Source of the DNA: Phymatolithon calcareum | Lineage: Eukaryota; Rhodophyta; Florideophyceae; Hapalidiales | DNA length: 64,000 nt | Reading direction: 5' to 3' | Assembly: GCA_977006965.1 (NCBI GenBank) | Contig: OZ345357.1 | Span: forward strand, 1,798,001 to 1,862,000 | In this document: positions 20,456 to 30,992 of the stretch, piece after piece | How positions within the stretch are numbered: the stretch's first letter is position 1 | Layout: each line of letters begins with the position of its first letter | Program-made: the position numbers and the translations under genes | The notes under the pieces: generated by a model | Database searches by the model: none | Seen by the model: only the letters and a program-made list of their open reading frames with translations | Told to the model about the DNA's origin: nothing

Positions 20456-22007
20456 CAACTATCAGGATAAGACCAATTAAATTGGTAATAATTGCAAAGA
20501 AAATACCAATAGACCAATTTCATTCTTATTGGACGCATAGAGGCAATACAAATTGCAATTACATCAGCCTACCCAATTATGATTGCAAGTACCTCAACTT
20601 ATGTGATTTGGCTTCCAATTTCTCGAATCACTGTAGATCAGCAAGTCTTGAGAATGCTGCAAAGTTCGGAGGTGGTGTAGAGAGTCTAGAAATGTACGCA
20701 GATCTGCATCCTCGTCCACGGGCAGTGATGGTAGCAAACAGTTTGGTGCATTTTTGAAATAATTCGTCGTAGCGCTGCATAACAATTGTGCACTTCAAAC
20801 CGATAATCGTACGACATAGAAAACGTTTCCAACAACTCTGTGCTATTCGACAACTCAAGGGCCCCCGCAAGACAGGTTGAGGGAAAGAGGTACGAACGGG
20901 AGACAGCGTCTGTACTCGCAGAAGTTGAGAATTGAGATTGTTTTGGCCGATTGACAAAACGAAGAGCGATAAGATCAAAATTGCAGCGTGCGGTGAGCGG
21001 CCGGGGTGAAGCGAGTGAGCTAGGCAGTGAGTTCAGCGCAGTCAAGAAATTGATTGCCGCTAGGGTCTGAATACTGTTCAGCGAAGTCAAAAATGGTCGC
21101 GCGGAAAAGAATCTACATCTCAGTGTAGCAGACCGGTGCACCTCGGAAGCACAGAACGTCCGAAACTAGGCGCGAGGGCCCTAAGAACCATCAAACTCAC
21201 ACTAGAAGGGGAGAGGCGTTCCTGGCGTAAAAGCGGCGACTGGTGCGAGAGACAGACTTCTACCGGCAGGATCGTTTGAGCGCAATAGATTTCGGTGATG
21301 AGAGCTGCCTAGACGGTTCATAAAATGGTGTTGTCAGCAAGATTGGTGCTACCACAGTTCTTATGAGCATGTGCGGTGGGCACGCTAACAAAAACCTTAG
21401 GCGAGAGCGCGGCGGCAGAGTCTGCCAATTGCTACCGGCTGTCACTGTGTGCGGTGCGGAGCAGAGAGTATTTTTCCGGTCCCCGAAAAAGCGGCAGAAG
21501 ACGATTTGTGCCTGAGCTATATGCATCGAAATCAGAGAACCGTGAAAGGGCGCCGCTATCTACTATACTGATAAGCAAATCTGATACCGTGAAAGGGTGC
21601 CTTAAACTACTGCAATAATAAGGAACTCTGATGACTTGAAAGTCCTTTTGAGTAAGTAAAGCAAACTCGTTACTAAATAGCAATTTCTATAGCAAGCTTT
21701 TAAATATCTGCTATATAAATTGCAATTGGTGAATAGGCTCCATTTTATTATCGAATTGCAATTTAATTCGTTCTGGGCATGACAACCATCTCTTTCAATG
21801 CCGTGACTACCTTAATTCAGAGAGCACTGACGGAGTGAAACAGAAAATCACTGTACAGTACTGTTCCGGGAGATAGCGTTTGCTGTCAACCTGTCCCGAC
21901 ATACTGTACATTTAGTAACGTCGTCTTCGTTCTCACCTTTTCCAACCACTCCAGCTCACCCTCAAAGTCATGTGCTTGAACAATATAATCGCACATCAAC
22001 TTCAAAC

Positions 22008-22050
22008 TTTGATGCAATTGCGGAGCTTTGAATTTCAAAGCTCCACAGTT
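22008..22050. repeat. Near-perfect palindrome with 1-nt spacer
   Basis: Arms of 20 bp (TGCAATTGCGGAGCTTTGAA and its partner) with two mismatches and a single T between them. Confidence 0.8.
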
Positions 22051-24142
22051 GCACCTAACATGTGCACCTTTGACCATAATTTTTATCTAAGTCTGCAGAA
22101 ATACACATACTGAATGTCAAAATTACGTGCACATGTTTTCGCCATCCATGCTCTTACCTGTTCTTGATTATGCCTAAACTGCTACCACTTCATCTTGCTC
22201 TCTCAACTCTTCGTCTCTCGCAGGCCATCATACGGACAAGCACTACTCTGCCACCGTGGAGCGACTCAGGTCGAACGACACCTCTTCTATCATCAAGTTG
22301 CAAAATTGCTTCATTGATCATCTTCATGGGCCTATAGAGACCTAAATATATATATATATGAATCGCGTCTGTCTGTGCCGTCGTCGAAACATACGGAAGT
22401 TTCACTTGGCGAATGCAACTCTGCTTTCCTTTGTCCACATCTGTACACTCTTCCCAACTTAATACCGTCGTGCACACGCGCGCACACATTAAGCTGTACA
22501 ACTGAAACGGTAATGTCGAAACTGTAGCACCCGAAACCTGGAAGAAAAACCAATGCATCTGTCCTCCTTCACATGCATCAACATGATGCCCCACGCAAAA
22601 TTAACTTGCGTTGTACAGCTCCATACTTCGGTCGCTTATAAAAAGCTGTCGGTACGCCCCATATCCCCGCCCATATAAGACACCTCTGGCCAAGAACCCA
22701 CCCATAACCAACGTAACGTGACCGTGTCAAATCGTAACTTTTAAGCCACTGAACGCATGCATGCCACGCTTTCAAAATTGCTTGTCATTTTCCAACGGAT
22801 CACAGGTTTAATATGAATTCGATTTGGAAATGTGTTATCGCCTCCATCGTTCTTATCATGAGGTGCATTCTTGTCCAACAACGTCAACCGCACCAGAGGG
22901 GACATGTCGAACAACTTTTTTCGAATTTTACACTACCGTAGATCAACCCGTTCAGTGCAACTGATTAGAAGAGTGCAGTATTAGGAGCTCCTTTTTGGTG
23001 ATGGACCAAATGGTGGAGCTGGCTTTCAAACGTTTTCATGGGAGACCAAGTGACGCAACCATCCGAACACCGCCTCTCGTTGGACGATAGCTCATTTTCA
23101 ACTTACTTTTTTTAGCCCGCCCTTGTTGTCACAACCGAGTAGTGTACTGTCGTTAACTGTATATCTTGTACTCTCTCAACTTTGGCCAGCAATTCCAGAG
23201 TGAGTCACAACGAGGTCTGAAATATATCACGTCTTCAGAAAAGTACTCACTGCACTTCTGTGCCATCATCACGCTTTTCTTGCCGCTGCAACGTTTACAT
23301 AAGATATACAGGCATCTTGCCGAAAGACCGATCCTGAAGTAGAGACGCGATGAAGGTCTTGCAAACTCTCTCCAGAGCCGCAAAGGCTTCTAGCAGTGTG
23401 TCGCATGCAGAAGAGGAGGTGCGATGGAGCTTCTGACTCTTTGACTCCATTACAAGCCATCGGATTTAGAATGGCAAGCACTTTTAAAAAGCAACCATGC
23501 TTCCTTTCTTCAACATGGACCCTGTTTTCTTTGACTTACTATTTTCTTTTGAAATGAAAATATGATTCAATCTTCTTTACTTGTTTCGTCCACAGAGACA
23601 ACACCGTCCGATCGAAACGATAGATGCCGTTTTTCCTTGATTTCCGGAGCTCTCCAGAGCACTTACTTAGATAAGCAAGTGCCTGTTCACCGTCATGGGA
23701 CGAAAGCCTTGAGCCTGTGCTGTCATGACAGCTGTAAAACTACCGGCTCCAACCTTCTTCTCACATTCTGCTTCTCTTTTCCTTGGACACTACGTTTTCA
23801 CGAGCTGGACAACCGATGCGACGCTATTGCTGTGGAATCTGTCAAGGTTCCGGATTGGTAGGGAGATCAAGTAAACAAGGAAAAGTAGTGACTTCCAGGG
23901 CCGTATTCGTGACAGACTGACTAGCCTAGAAAAAGTGGTGATTTTGACTGACTGACTGGGCAGGCAAAGTTACCAGTCAGTCATCATAAATTTCAATGGA
24001 TTTAACAGTACGAGATTGTACACGATGGCAACACACGAAAGATCGTTCGAGCCAGATGATGACATACACGAGCCAAGACGCGTCTTGCTGTTCCACGTTG
24101 CTTATCTCTCTTTCACTTTCTTGCGGGCTTTGAAGTTGTCCT

Positions 24143-24213
24143 GGAACAACTCCACATCCTTACGGCTACAGTAGACTTTAACAGATACGAGTGGTACTTG
24201 ATGTCACAACAGC
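24143..24213 (+). repeat. Dispersed 80-bp repeat, copy 2
   Basis: Same orientation as 9943-10025, with substitutions in the first part and near identity in the last 50 bp. Flanks do not match. Confidence 0.7.
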
Positions 24214-25081
24214 CACGTTGCTTCAATGCTCGATATTTATGAATGGGCCCTTGGTTTTGTTGAATGTACACAGGGAGAGAAAGAGCGGCACTACAAACTC
24301 ATTGGACAAGTTGTTATTCGGAAGGCCGTTGAGCTGTACGACTAGATCGCCGCAAATGAGACACAGTTGAGCATTGCGTTCAGCCTGTTCCACAAGAACA
24401 TGCTGAGTGTGCTTTCGACGAACGGACTTAGTGAGCCCTGTGCCGCTCTGGCCTCTTGGCGCAAAGCAAACGAAGACACCCCTATGATAAGCCCACTTCA
24501 TTTCATTCTCGTTTCATGCGCTGTTCTATCTGCCCGAGCACCATCAGCGCCCGCCGAGGGTCTGTTTAGCGAGTTAGGAAGCTTGCAACTACCGAGATCA
24601 CCCGAGCGTTTGTTGTGAATGAGCTGGCAGCAACTGCGCCAAGACAATATGATTTGGTTTACCCACGTGCATCGGCCTTTCGCCGCCTTGTGAAACGGGT
24701 GTCACAGCAAATGATGTCATAGCGGGGGCCAGAAAGTAACGGAGAATAGCAAATCTAACGCATACAAATGGGAGAATAAAGTTCCACGAGGATATCAATG
24801 ATATCTAAGGTATGCGCGCTCCTCAGAACACATTACCACGCCTTCGTCGTCGATCATTCCCGCCCCGCATACGTGTGTCACTGACTTATGACTGACATGT
24901 CCAAAAACGTCATGACTCTGACTTCTCGAAAAGCAAAAAAAGGCAGTCACAAAAACAGCGCTGGTGAATTTGGGAAGGAGGGATGGACGGTATCACTGAC
25001 CATTGGCCCAGACCGTTAAAAAACTGGCTATAGGAAACCAGGTGGCGTGGGGGTCTGACCTGAAGAGCAGAAGCAGAATAT

Positions 25082-25188
25082 GGGCAACATGACTGCTCTG
25101 CAATTTACTCTCGAAGATACTGTACACTGAAGACACTGTACATTGCAAAGTATCTTAGAGAGCAAAATGCAGAGCAGTTATGTTGCTC
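25082..25188. repeat. Imperfect long hairpin, about 107 bp
   Basis: GGCAACATGACTGCTCTGCA at the left pairs with TGCAGAGCAGTTATGTTGCTC at the right; pairing continues through ACTCTC/GAGAGC and AAGATACT/AGTATCTT. About 38 paired positions with few mismatches, closed by a loop containing CTGTACA twice. It looks like a fold-back element or a miRNA-type precursor. Confidence 0.75.
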
Positions 25189-25220
25189 ACTTTCGTGCTA
25201 CTGCCACTCAGGTCATCGTT

Positions 25221-25255
25221 GAGCTCAGTGCCTGCACGGTGCAGGCACTGAGCTC
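25221..25255. repeat. Perfect palindrome, 17-bp arms and 1-nt spacer
   Basis: GAGCTCAGTGCCTGCAC, one G, then the exact complement. A further inverted pair TTCACAAAATTTG/CAAATTTTGTGAA lies just downstream at about 25265-25302. Confidence 0.95.
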
Positions 25256-25611
25256 TAAGATGCAGTTTCACAAAATTTGCTACAACAAAACAAATTTTGT
25301 GAATTTTTAACAAAACGTTTTAAATTCTGTCGTCATATTATGATACGCAGCTTAACTTATGACCAATAGATAGTTCACAATTTTACAATTGGACCAAAAA
25401 ATGAGTCTCGACATTCCCTCCCAGCGAGATCGATCTCATCGGCGGGGGATCAGACGGAGAACACTGTGAACAAGGAGAGCGAGCTTCCGCATGTCCCGAT
25501 TCTTGCATTTCGAGTCCTTCTATCCGTGGAGAAGACTGTGGTGAAACGATTAAATCTTCGAAGGGGGTGTGCGGGATCAAGCAAGGGCCTACGTTGGAGG
25601 CTAAGGAGGAT

Positions 25612-27276
25612 ATGGCATGCTGGCGGCGACAACTCTGCTTTTCTGCACATTTAGCTGTGCGAACGTGGGGCGGAAACAGTCTCGCTTTGAGGGCTTGTCG
25701 AGTTCACGGTATCCGTAAAACTCAATCAATTCCGTATTGCTCATTGCCACAGTCCAACACTCAAGACACAGGCGTATTGTCCGTTTTCAATGCGAATCGC
25801 TTTGAAAATGCATTCATCGACAGCAGCCAACCAATGGAATCATCTTCCGACAAGCCGGCAATTCCCATTGACTTTGTTCAAAAATCGGAATGGGATTCAT
25901 GGTATGCAGAGCAAGACCAAGCCGTACAGACATGGCTGAAGTCGATTCGTGCCGACGTTTGGTCCAAGAATGCAATCACAACAATTCCAAGTTTTCGTGC
26001 GGACACAATGGGCGAGGTGCATAAAGTTGTTGTGCCAATATCGAAATCCCCCTCTATCTGGACTGTGGCTGCAGTCGTTGGTGCCGTGCCAACGGGGCGG
26101 ACGTACAAAGTTGAGCGATTAGGTGGGATGTCAAGCGCAGATATTGAGATCGGATGGGCGTTGGGAAACTACTCATACACAAAGTACAAAACCAAGACCG
26201 CTGCTAAAAATGGGGATAACGGTGATCAAAATGGTGAAGATTCCGCCACTGCAGACATGGCAAAACTCATCCAGGACAGTAGCACCACAGAAAGGACACT
26301 TGTAGAGTCTACCGCCGCCGCAACGTACATGGTCCGCGACATTATCAACACACCAGCAGAACACTTTGGACCAGCAAATTTGGAGGCGGCCTGCTCCGCA
26401 TTGGCATCTAAATTTGGCGCGAGCTGCACTGCAATTGTGGGAGATCAGTTGTTGCGACATGGATATCCTCAAGTGCATACCGTGGGACGAGCTGCAGTAA
26501 CGGATCGGGCACCGCGATTAGTTGAAATATTATGGAATGAAAACGCGAATGAAACATTGACTCTTGTTGGCAAGGGAGTTTGCTATGACACCGGCGGACT
26601 CAGCGTGAAGCCAACGTCTTCAATGCTGAACATGAAGAAAGACTTGGGAGGCGCTGCGCAAATTTTGGGACTTACCAGAATGATCATTAATCACAACCTG
26701 AATGTTCGCTTGCGAGTGCTAATTCCTGCCGTCGAAAACTGCATTGGGTCGTTTTCGTACAGACCTGGAGACATCCTTACGGCTCGCAATGGCATGACGA
26801 CATTGAATATGAACAGCGATGCAGAGGGAAGACTGATTTTGGCCGATGCGCTTGCCGCGGCAGCGGAAGAGAAGCCGGCGTTAATAATTGACTGTGCCAC
26901 TTTGACAGGCGCTCAGAGAATCGCGCTAGGGACGGAAATTCCAGCTATATTTTGCAATGATGACACTGTCGCTGAAGATGTTTGCAGGATAAGCGAGGAG
27001 TTGCATGATCTTGTGTGGAGGCTGCCATTACACAAGCCTTACAAGAAACTTTTGGAATCAAACATTGCCGACATTAAGAGTTGTGGGACGGGCCCTTTTG
27101 GAGGAGCGATTACTGCTGCCCTGTACTTGCAAGAATTTGTGAACGACTCACCATGGATTCATATTGATTTCATGGGTTACAATTCGTCTTCAAGTCCAGG
27201 GCGGCCCGAAGGCGGCGAGGCCATGGGCATGCGATCGCTATTTCATTATTTACACCAACGATTCGGGACGTCTTGA
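25612..27276 (+). CDS. Leucyl aminopeptidase, peptidase family M17
   Basis: 554 residues from ATG 25612; the frame is open 15 codons earlier, but only to a GTG. It removes N-terminal amino acids from peptides using two metal ions. Family motifs: VGKGVCYDTGGLSVKP (319-334, metal-binding D326), MKKDLGGAAQILG, and the signature NSDAEGRL at 401-408 (usually NTDAEGRL; the metal-binding D and E are present). The C-terminus has SPGRPEGGEAMGMRSL. YDTGG, AVENCIG and PEGGEA.G.R resemble alpha-proteobacterial-type enzymes more than the plant/animal FDSGG type. The first about 40 residues are basic and poor in acid (MACWRRQLCFSAHLAVRTW), as in a mitochondrial or plastid presequence. Location is inferred. 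Confidence 0.93.
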   Translation: MACWRRQLCFSAHLAVRTWGGNSLALRACRVHGIRKTQSIPYCSLPQSNTQDTGVLSVFNANRFENAFIDSSQPMESSSDKPAIPIDFVQKSEWDSWYAEQDQAVQTWLKSIRADVWSKNAITTIPSFRADTMGEVHKVVVPISKSPSIWTVAAVVGAVPTGRTYKVERLGGMSSADIEIGWALGNYSYTKYKTKTAAKNGDNGDQNGEDSATADMAKLIQDSSTTERTLVESTAAATYMVRDIINTPAEHFGPANLEAACSALASKFGASCTAIVGDQLLRHGYPQVHTVGRAAVTDRAPRLVEILWNENANETLTLVGKGVCYDTGGLSVKPTSSMLNMKKDLGGAAQILGLTRMIINHNLNVRLRVLIPAVENCIGSFSYRPGDILTARNGMTTLNMNSDAEGRLILADALAAAAEEKPALIIDCATLTGAQRIALGTEIPAIFCNDDTVAEDVCRISEELHDLVWRLPLHKPYKKLLESNIADIKSCGTGPFGGAITAALYLQEFVNDSPWIHIDFMGYNSSSSPGRPEGGEAMGMRSLFHYLHQRFGTS

Positions 27277-28267
27277 TCGTTGACCGCACTCAACTGGCTT
27301 ACCTTTTGACGCCAGTGGAACATCCGTGATGGTTTTCCGATGTAGTAATGCCGAGCTGCTAATACAAATCGTAAAAACCGCTTTCTATGGTCGTCGAAAA
27401 TTGCAGCATTGTAAGACAGGCGTAAGAACTGTTCTGACGCACTACAGTAGTGAGCGTTTCACATACTGCTCGAACATTGCTTTTTGTCTTTCACAGTTGT
27501 AATACCCGCTTATTCAAATGGAGCTGAACAGTCGGAAATCGTTCATGCGATGTTTTTGAGGTAGTGAGGAACATATCCTCGAGATGATCTCGTTTTCTTC
27601 AAACGGTTGTGATTTCAGGTTCAACCATGCAGTTCACGACGTCCCGGAAACATTTTAAGCGCTTTTTCTGACATTTCCTTCCGTCTTCAGCGCCGACTGA
27701 AAAGCAAGCATGAAAACTGAGTTCGACCTTCGCTTGCACGCCGGCATATTGAAAAAGTTTGAGTCTTGACACAAAGCCTTTGTGGACGATCTTGCTTTGG
27801 CAACCTGATGCTTTGCATTACTGCAAGGAGGTCGCTGACATGGATGGCCAGCAGGGTTCGTTCTAATTCATTTTTCGCTATTGCTTCCAGTGGAGCAATG
27901 AGTTAATCAATATGTATTATTGCTCGCAAGCAATAGATATTGCAATTGAATACGTTGTTCACGTCGCCAGGCGCCAGCAATAAGGATCCATACGTATTGT
28001 CCAACCGTCCAAGCTCTCGCCGATAGACATTCGTGTTGCGCAAAAATCTAACCGCTTTTATCAGCTCCCGCAAAACGTAGAAAACGCAAATTTTCTCTGC
28101 AGTATTTCCGCATTCCGCAGTACACGTAACTCGTAACGTGTTCACAGGGACTGATAACCTTACTGTACTGTAGATAAGGACCATCCCACTCGGCTCATCT
28201 TTGAACGGCTTGTAACGAAAGGCGTAACACTCATCGACGAATACTTGCCATCGACGTCCTAATAACC
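27277..28267. other. Intergenic between LAP and GTPase-Sel1 gene
   Basis: About 1 kb without a credible gene. It contains one copy of the GTGGAGCAATGAG repeat (27868-27960) and CTGTACTGTAG near 28160. The promoter of the next gene must lie at its right end, but no clear TATA box is seen. Confidence 0.5.
27868..27960 (+). repeat. Dispersed GTGGAGCAATGAG repeat, copy 1
   Basis: Matches 34920-35005 in the same orientation: CAGTGGAGCAATGAGT, then ATTGCTCNCAAGCA and ATTGCAATTGA.TAC. GGAGCAAT and ATTGCTC inside form an inverted pair, so this may be a very small MITE. Confidence 0.6.
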
Positions 28268-30406
28268 ATGAGCGAAGCCACTTCCAACTCCTTCCGCCAC
28301 TTTCCAGCCATTGCGTTGGTCGGAAACCCGGGCGCCGGAAAAAGCACTCTCCTTAACGGACTTGCCGGAAGTCCACAATTCAGAAGTGGACCCAGCTTAT
28401 GTGAAGGTCTGACCGAAGTTCTTCAAGCTTATTCGGTGGGAAACTTGACTCTGTACGACACCCCTGGCCTCTATGATGTCACGAGGATCAAGCAAGCAGG
28501 CGAAGAGCTGGACAAGTTACTCACCGAAAATGTTGCGTTAAAGATTGCGTTCGTTGTCACTTTGGATGAAGGCCGAGTGAGACGGGCCGACACTCTCACC
28601 ATCAAGCTCGTACTCGATGCTATCTCCGTGGATACCAACAACCGGTTCGGGGTGATCGTCAACAAGGTGGGAGATCGTGTTGAAGCCTTGATGCAAGATG
28701 ACCCGAAAAACGAATGCAGAATGCGCAAATTGTTGACGGGCAATTGCAGCACAAGCTACTGGTGCTACGTGCGGAAGGAGAGCTTTCTTGAAGGGGAAGA
28801 TGATCAATGTCACACGACGCCGGCACTGCACCTCCTACTCCATAGTCTTCCTGTGACGAAGCCTTTGTACACCTCGGTTTCCAGCATACAAACACAGAAC
28901 TTGGAGAAGCTTCTGGATGCTGCGGAGATTCGAGCGAGGGAAATCGAAGATTCCAAGGGAGAAGAATTGAGGGAAATGATGGCAGATTACGAGCTACAAA
29001 AGCTTGCTGCTGGCGAGCGAATCAGCGCATTGGAACAAGAGCTGCGTGAGCAGAGGTCGAAGAATGCACAGGGATCAAAGCAAGTGAAGAATATCGAGCA
29101 GGAAAAGAGTGAAGAGAGCGTGGCACACGATCTTGTTGTCGCCAGTGAAGCCATTGAGGATGGTACACAAGCAGAACATGTCGGAGACGAGGTAGCGGCG
29201 GATCCAGTTCGCCCAGTTGAGATATACAACCGGGCCATCGAAGAAGGTGGCGATGTGGAAGCAATGTACAACCTCGCAAAGTTGCTTCGACGTGGCGCGG
29301 ACGGTGTACCAGCAGATACTGTTCGCGCAGCTCACCTGTACAACCGGGCCGTCGAAGAAGGTGGCTGTGTGGAAGCAATGTACAATCTCGCATTGCTGCT
29401 ACAAGATGGCGCGGACGGTGTACCAGCAGATGCAGCTCGCGCAGTTCAGCTGTATGACCGGGCCATCATAGAAGGTGGCGATGTGGACGCAATGTACAAC
29501 CTCGCAAAGTTGCTTCGACGTGGCGCGGACGGTGTACCAGCAGATGCAGTTCGCGCAGCTCAGCTATACAACCGAGCCGTCGAAGAAGGTGGCGATGTGA
29601 AAGCAATGTACAACCTCGCATTGTTGCTAGAAGATGGCGCGGACGGTGTACCAGCAGATATAGTTCGCGCAGTTCATCTGTACAACCGGGCCATCGAAGA
29701 AGGTGGGGATGTGATAGCAATGTACGACCTCGCAGTGTTGCTAGAAGATGGCGCGGACGGGGTACCAGCAAATACAGTTCTTTCAGCTCATCTGTACAAC
29801 CGGGCCATCGAAGAAGGTGGCTATGTGAAAGCAATGTACAACCTCGCAAAGTTGCTTCGACGTGGCGCGAACGGTGTACCAGCAGATACTGTTCGCGCAG
29901 CTCACCTGTACAACCGGGCCGTCGAAGAAGGTGGCTGTGTGGAAGCAATGTACAATCTCGCATTGTTGCTACAAGATAGCGCAGACGGGGTACCGGCAGA
30001 TACAGTTCGCGCAGCTCGCCTGTACAACCGAGCCATTGAAGAAGGTGGCGATGTGGAAGCAATGTATAACCTCGCAAAGTTGCTTCGACGTGGCGCGAAC
30101 GGGGTACCAGCAAATACAGTTCGCGCAGCTGAGCTGTACAACCGAGCCATCAAAGAAGGTGGCGATGTGAAAGCAATGTACAACCTCGCAGTGTTGCTAG
30201 AAGATGGCGCGGACGGTGTGCCAGCAGATAGAGTTCGTGCAGCGTACCTGTACAACCGAGCTATTGCAGCAGGTGGCGATGTGGAGTCCACATCACAATC
30301 CGTCCGTTGCGACCTCGGTGGCGATGATCGCCACCGAGGTCGCAACGGACGGATTGTGATCGAACGGAGTCAGGGAATTTGGGTACCGAGTCACAATCCG
30401 GACTAA
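28268..30406 (+). CDS. AIG1-like GTPase with coiled coil and Sel1 repeats
   Basis: 712 residues from ATG 28268 (context AACCATGAG). Residues 1-200 form a P-loop GTPase: G1 GNPGAGKST (19-27), G3 DTPGLYD (about 64-70), G4-like NKVGD (about 134), as in the AIG1/GIMAP group of septin-like GTPases. Residues about 205-290 are Glu/Lys-rich and likely coiled coil. From about 313 to 690 come nine full Sel1-type repeats of 38 residues (LYNRAIEEGGDVEAMYNLA) and one cut repeat. After VES the sequence changes into a palindrome and Mutator-like element ends, so the last about 38 residues are not native. AIG1-type GTPases assemble on membranes and often act in immunity; that role here is inference. Confidence 0.88.
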   Translation: MSEATSNSFRHFPAIALVGNPGAGKSTLLNGLAGSPQFRSGPSLCEGLTEVLQAYSVGNLTLYDTPGLYDVTRIKQAGEELDKLLTENVALKIAFVVTLDEGRVRRADTLTIKLVLDAISVDTNNRFGVIVNKVGDRVEALMQDDPKNECRMRKLLTGNCSTSYWCYVRKESFLEGEDDQCHTTPALHLLLHSLPVTKPLYTSVSSIQTQNLEKLLDAAEIRAREIEDSKGEELREMMADYELQKLAAGERISALEQELREQRSKNAQGSKQVKNIEQEKSEESVAHDLVVASEAIEDGTQAEHVGDEVAADPVRPVEIYNRAIEEGGDVEAMYNLAKLLRRGADGVPADTVRAAHLYNRAVEEGGCVEAMYNLALLLQDGADGVPADAARAVQLYDRAIIEGGDVDAMYNLAKLLRRGADGVPADAVRAAQLYNRAVEEGGDVKAMYNLALLLEDGADGVPADIVRAVHLYNRAIEEGGDVIAMYDLAVLLEDGADGVPANTVLSAHLYNRAIEEGGYVKAMYNLAKLLRRGANGVPADTVRAAHLYNRAVEEGGCVEAMYNLALLLQDSADGVPADTVRAARLYNRAIEEGGDVEAMYNLAKLLRRGANGVPANTVRAAELYNRAIKEGGDVKAMYNLAVLLEDGADGVPADRVRAAYLYNRAIAAGGDVESTSQSVRCDLGGDDRHRGRNGRIVIERSQGIWVPSHNPD
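29205..30285 (+). repeat. Nine and a half 114-bp tandem coding repeats
   Basis: Each 114-bp unit encodes one 38-residue Sel1 repeat. Units are very similar at DNA level and fall into alternating subtypes (KLLRRGA, LLLQDGA, VLLEDGA), implying duplication of multi-unit blocks. Such an array can change length by unequal exchange or slippage. Confidence 0.95.
30292..30360. repeat. Perfect 69-bp palindrome, 34-bp arms and 1-nt spacer
   Basis: The left arm starts ATCACAATCCGTCCGTTGCG, the centre base is G30326, and the right arm is the exact complement. The right half contains the terminal repeat of the Mutator-like element (GGTCGCAACGGACGGATT), so the palindrome places two such ends head to head around TCGGTGGCGATGATCGCCACCGA (split here as TCGGTGGCGAT / GATCGCCACCGA). 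It lies where the Sel1 array stops. Confidence 0.95.
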
Positions 30407-30484
30407 ATTCCATCAAGAATCAATCCGCAAAAAAGCCAAAAACGTTTTCCCACTCCGTTCATTGGCTGAAAAAAATCTTTTGGT

Positions 30485-30533
30485 GAGCGGCCGCTCAAGA
30501 AATGTTATAACATTTCTTGAGCATGAGCTCATG
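30485..30533. repeat. Three consecutive perfect palindromes
   Basis: GAGCGGCCGCTC (30485-30496), a 30-bp palindrome with GCTCAAGAAATGTTA arms (30493-30522) and CATGAGCTCATG (30522-30533) follow one another with small overlaps. Confidence 0.95.
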
Positions 30534-30866
30534 TTCGCTCTGATCGTTCAATTCTTCTGAAAACGTCGTCTATCCGCTCAAGATTAATCCGAATCCTCTC
30601 AATATTCGTCTGAAAATCTGAATTTGCAGTCCGGTGCTTATCTAGTTTCATAAAAATTACGAAAAAAGTACTTTTCTGAATTACTCAGAGCACCAAAAGA
30701 TGTTTTGTTGCAATTCTTTTTCGAAAATATCTAATTTGTTCAATCTGCTATCAATCCATGATCAAATCTTCCCAATCCGCTCCCGTTCCGTTCTTTTGTT
30801 TCAAAAATTGTTTCCGCTCGTCTTCGAAGATCGTTTCGAGAAATAATTTCTGTGATTTTCGGTGGC

Positions 30867-30907
30867 TGAAAACAGAATTCTGTTTTCATTATATTATAAT
30901 ATAATGA
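30867..30907. repeat. Two overlapping 22-bp perfect palindromes
   Basis: TGAAAACAGAA plus its complement at 30867-30888, then TCATTATATTA plus its complement at 30886-30907. Both are exact and have no spacer. Confidence 0.95.
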
Positions 30908-30992
30908 TTCGCTGTATGGACCGAAAAAGTGGGGAAAGTTCGCTAAATCGGCACCCCTTGCCAAAACTACTACTTGTTATGATATGCGCTAG

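Larger units (their letters stand above)
19036..25611. other. Long gene-poor stretch
   Basis: 6.5 kb with no gene I can support. The longest frame (19178-19837, plus, 219 codons) starts well but overlaps GATGATGCT and TACAGTA repeats and has no domain. Other frames are shorter and equally unsupported. Simple repeats: GATGATGCT near 19290, CATGCATG near 20120, AT run near 22350. The supported structures are listed separately. Confidence 0.5.

Noticed and set aside
25567-25611. Fifteen extra codons before the aminopeptidase
   Set aside because: They begin at GTG and are acidic, unlike a targeting leader; ATG 25612 starts a good leader.
29466-30113. Long minus-strand frame opposite the Sel1 array
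   Set aside because: Periodic shadow of the 114-bp repeats; the plus strand carries the conserved Sel1 pattern.
29205-30285. Regular repeats as a CRISPR array
   Set aside because: Units are contiguous coding repeats without unique spacers, in a eukaryotic gene.
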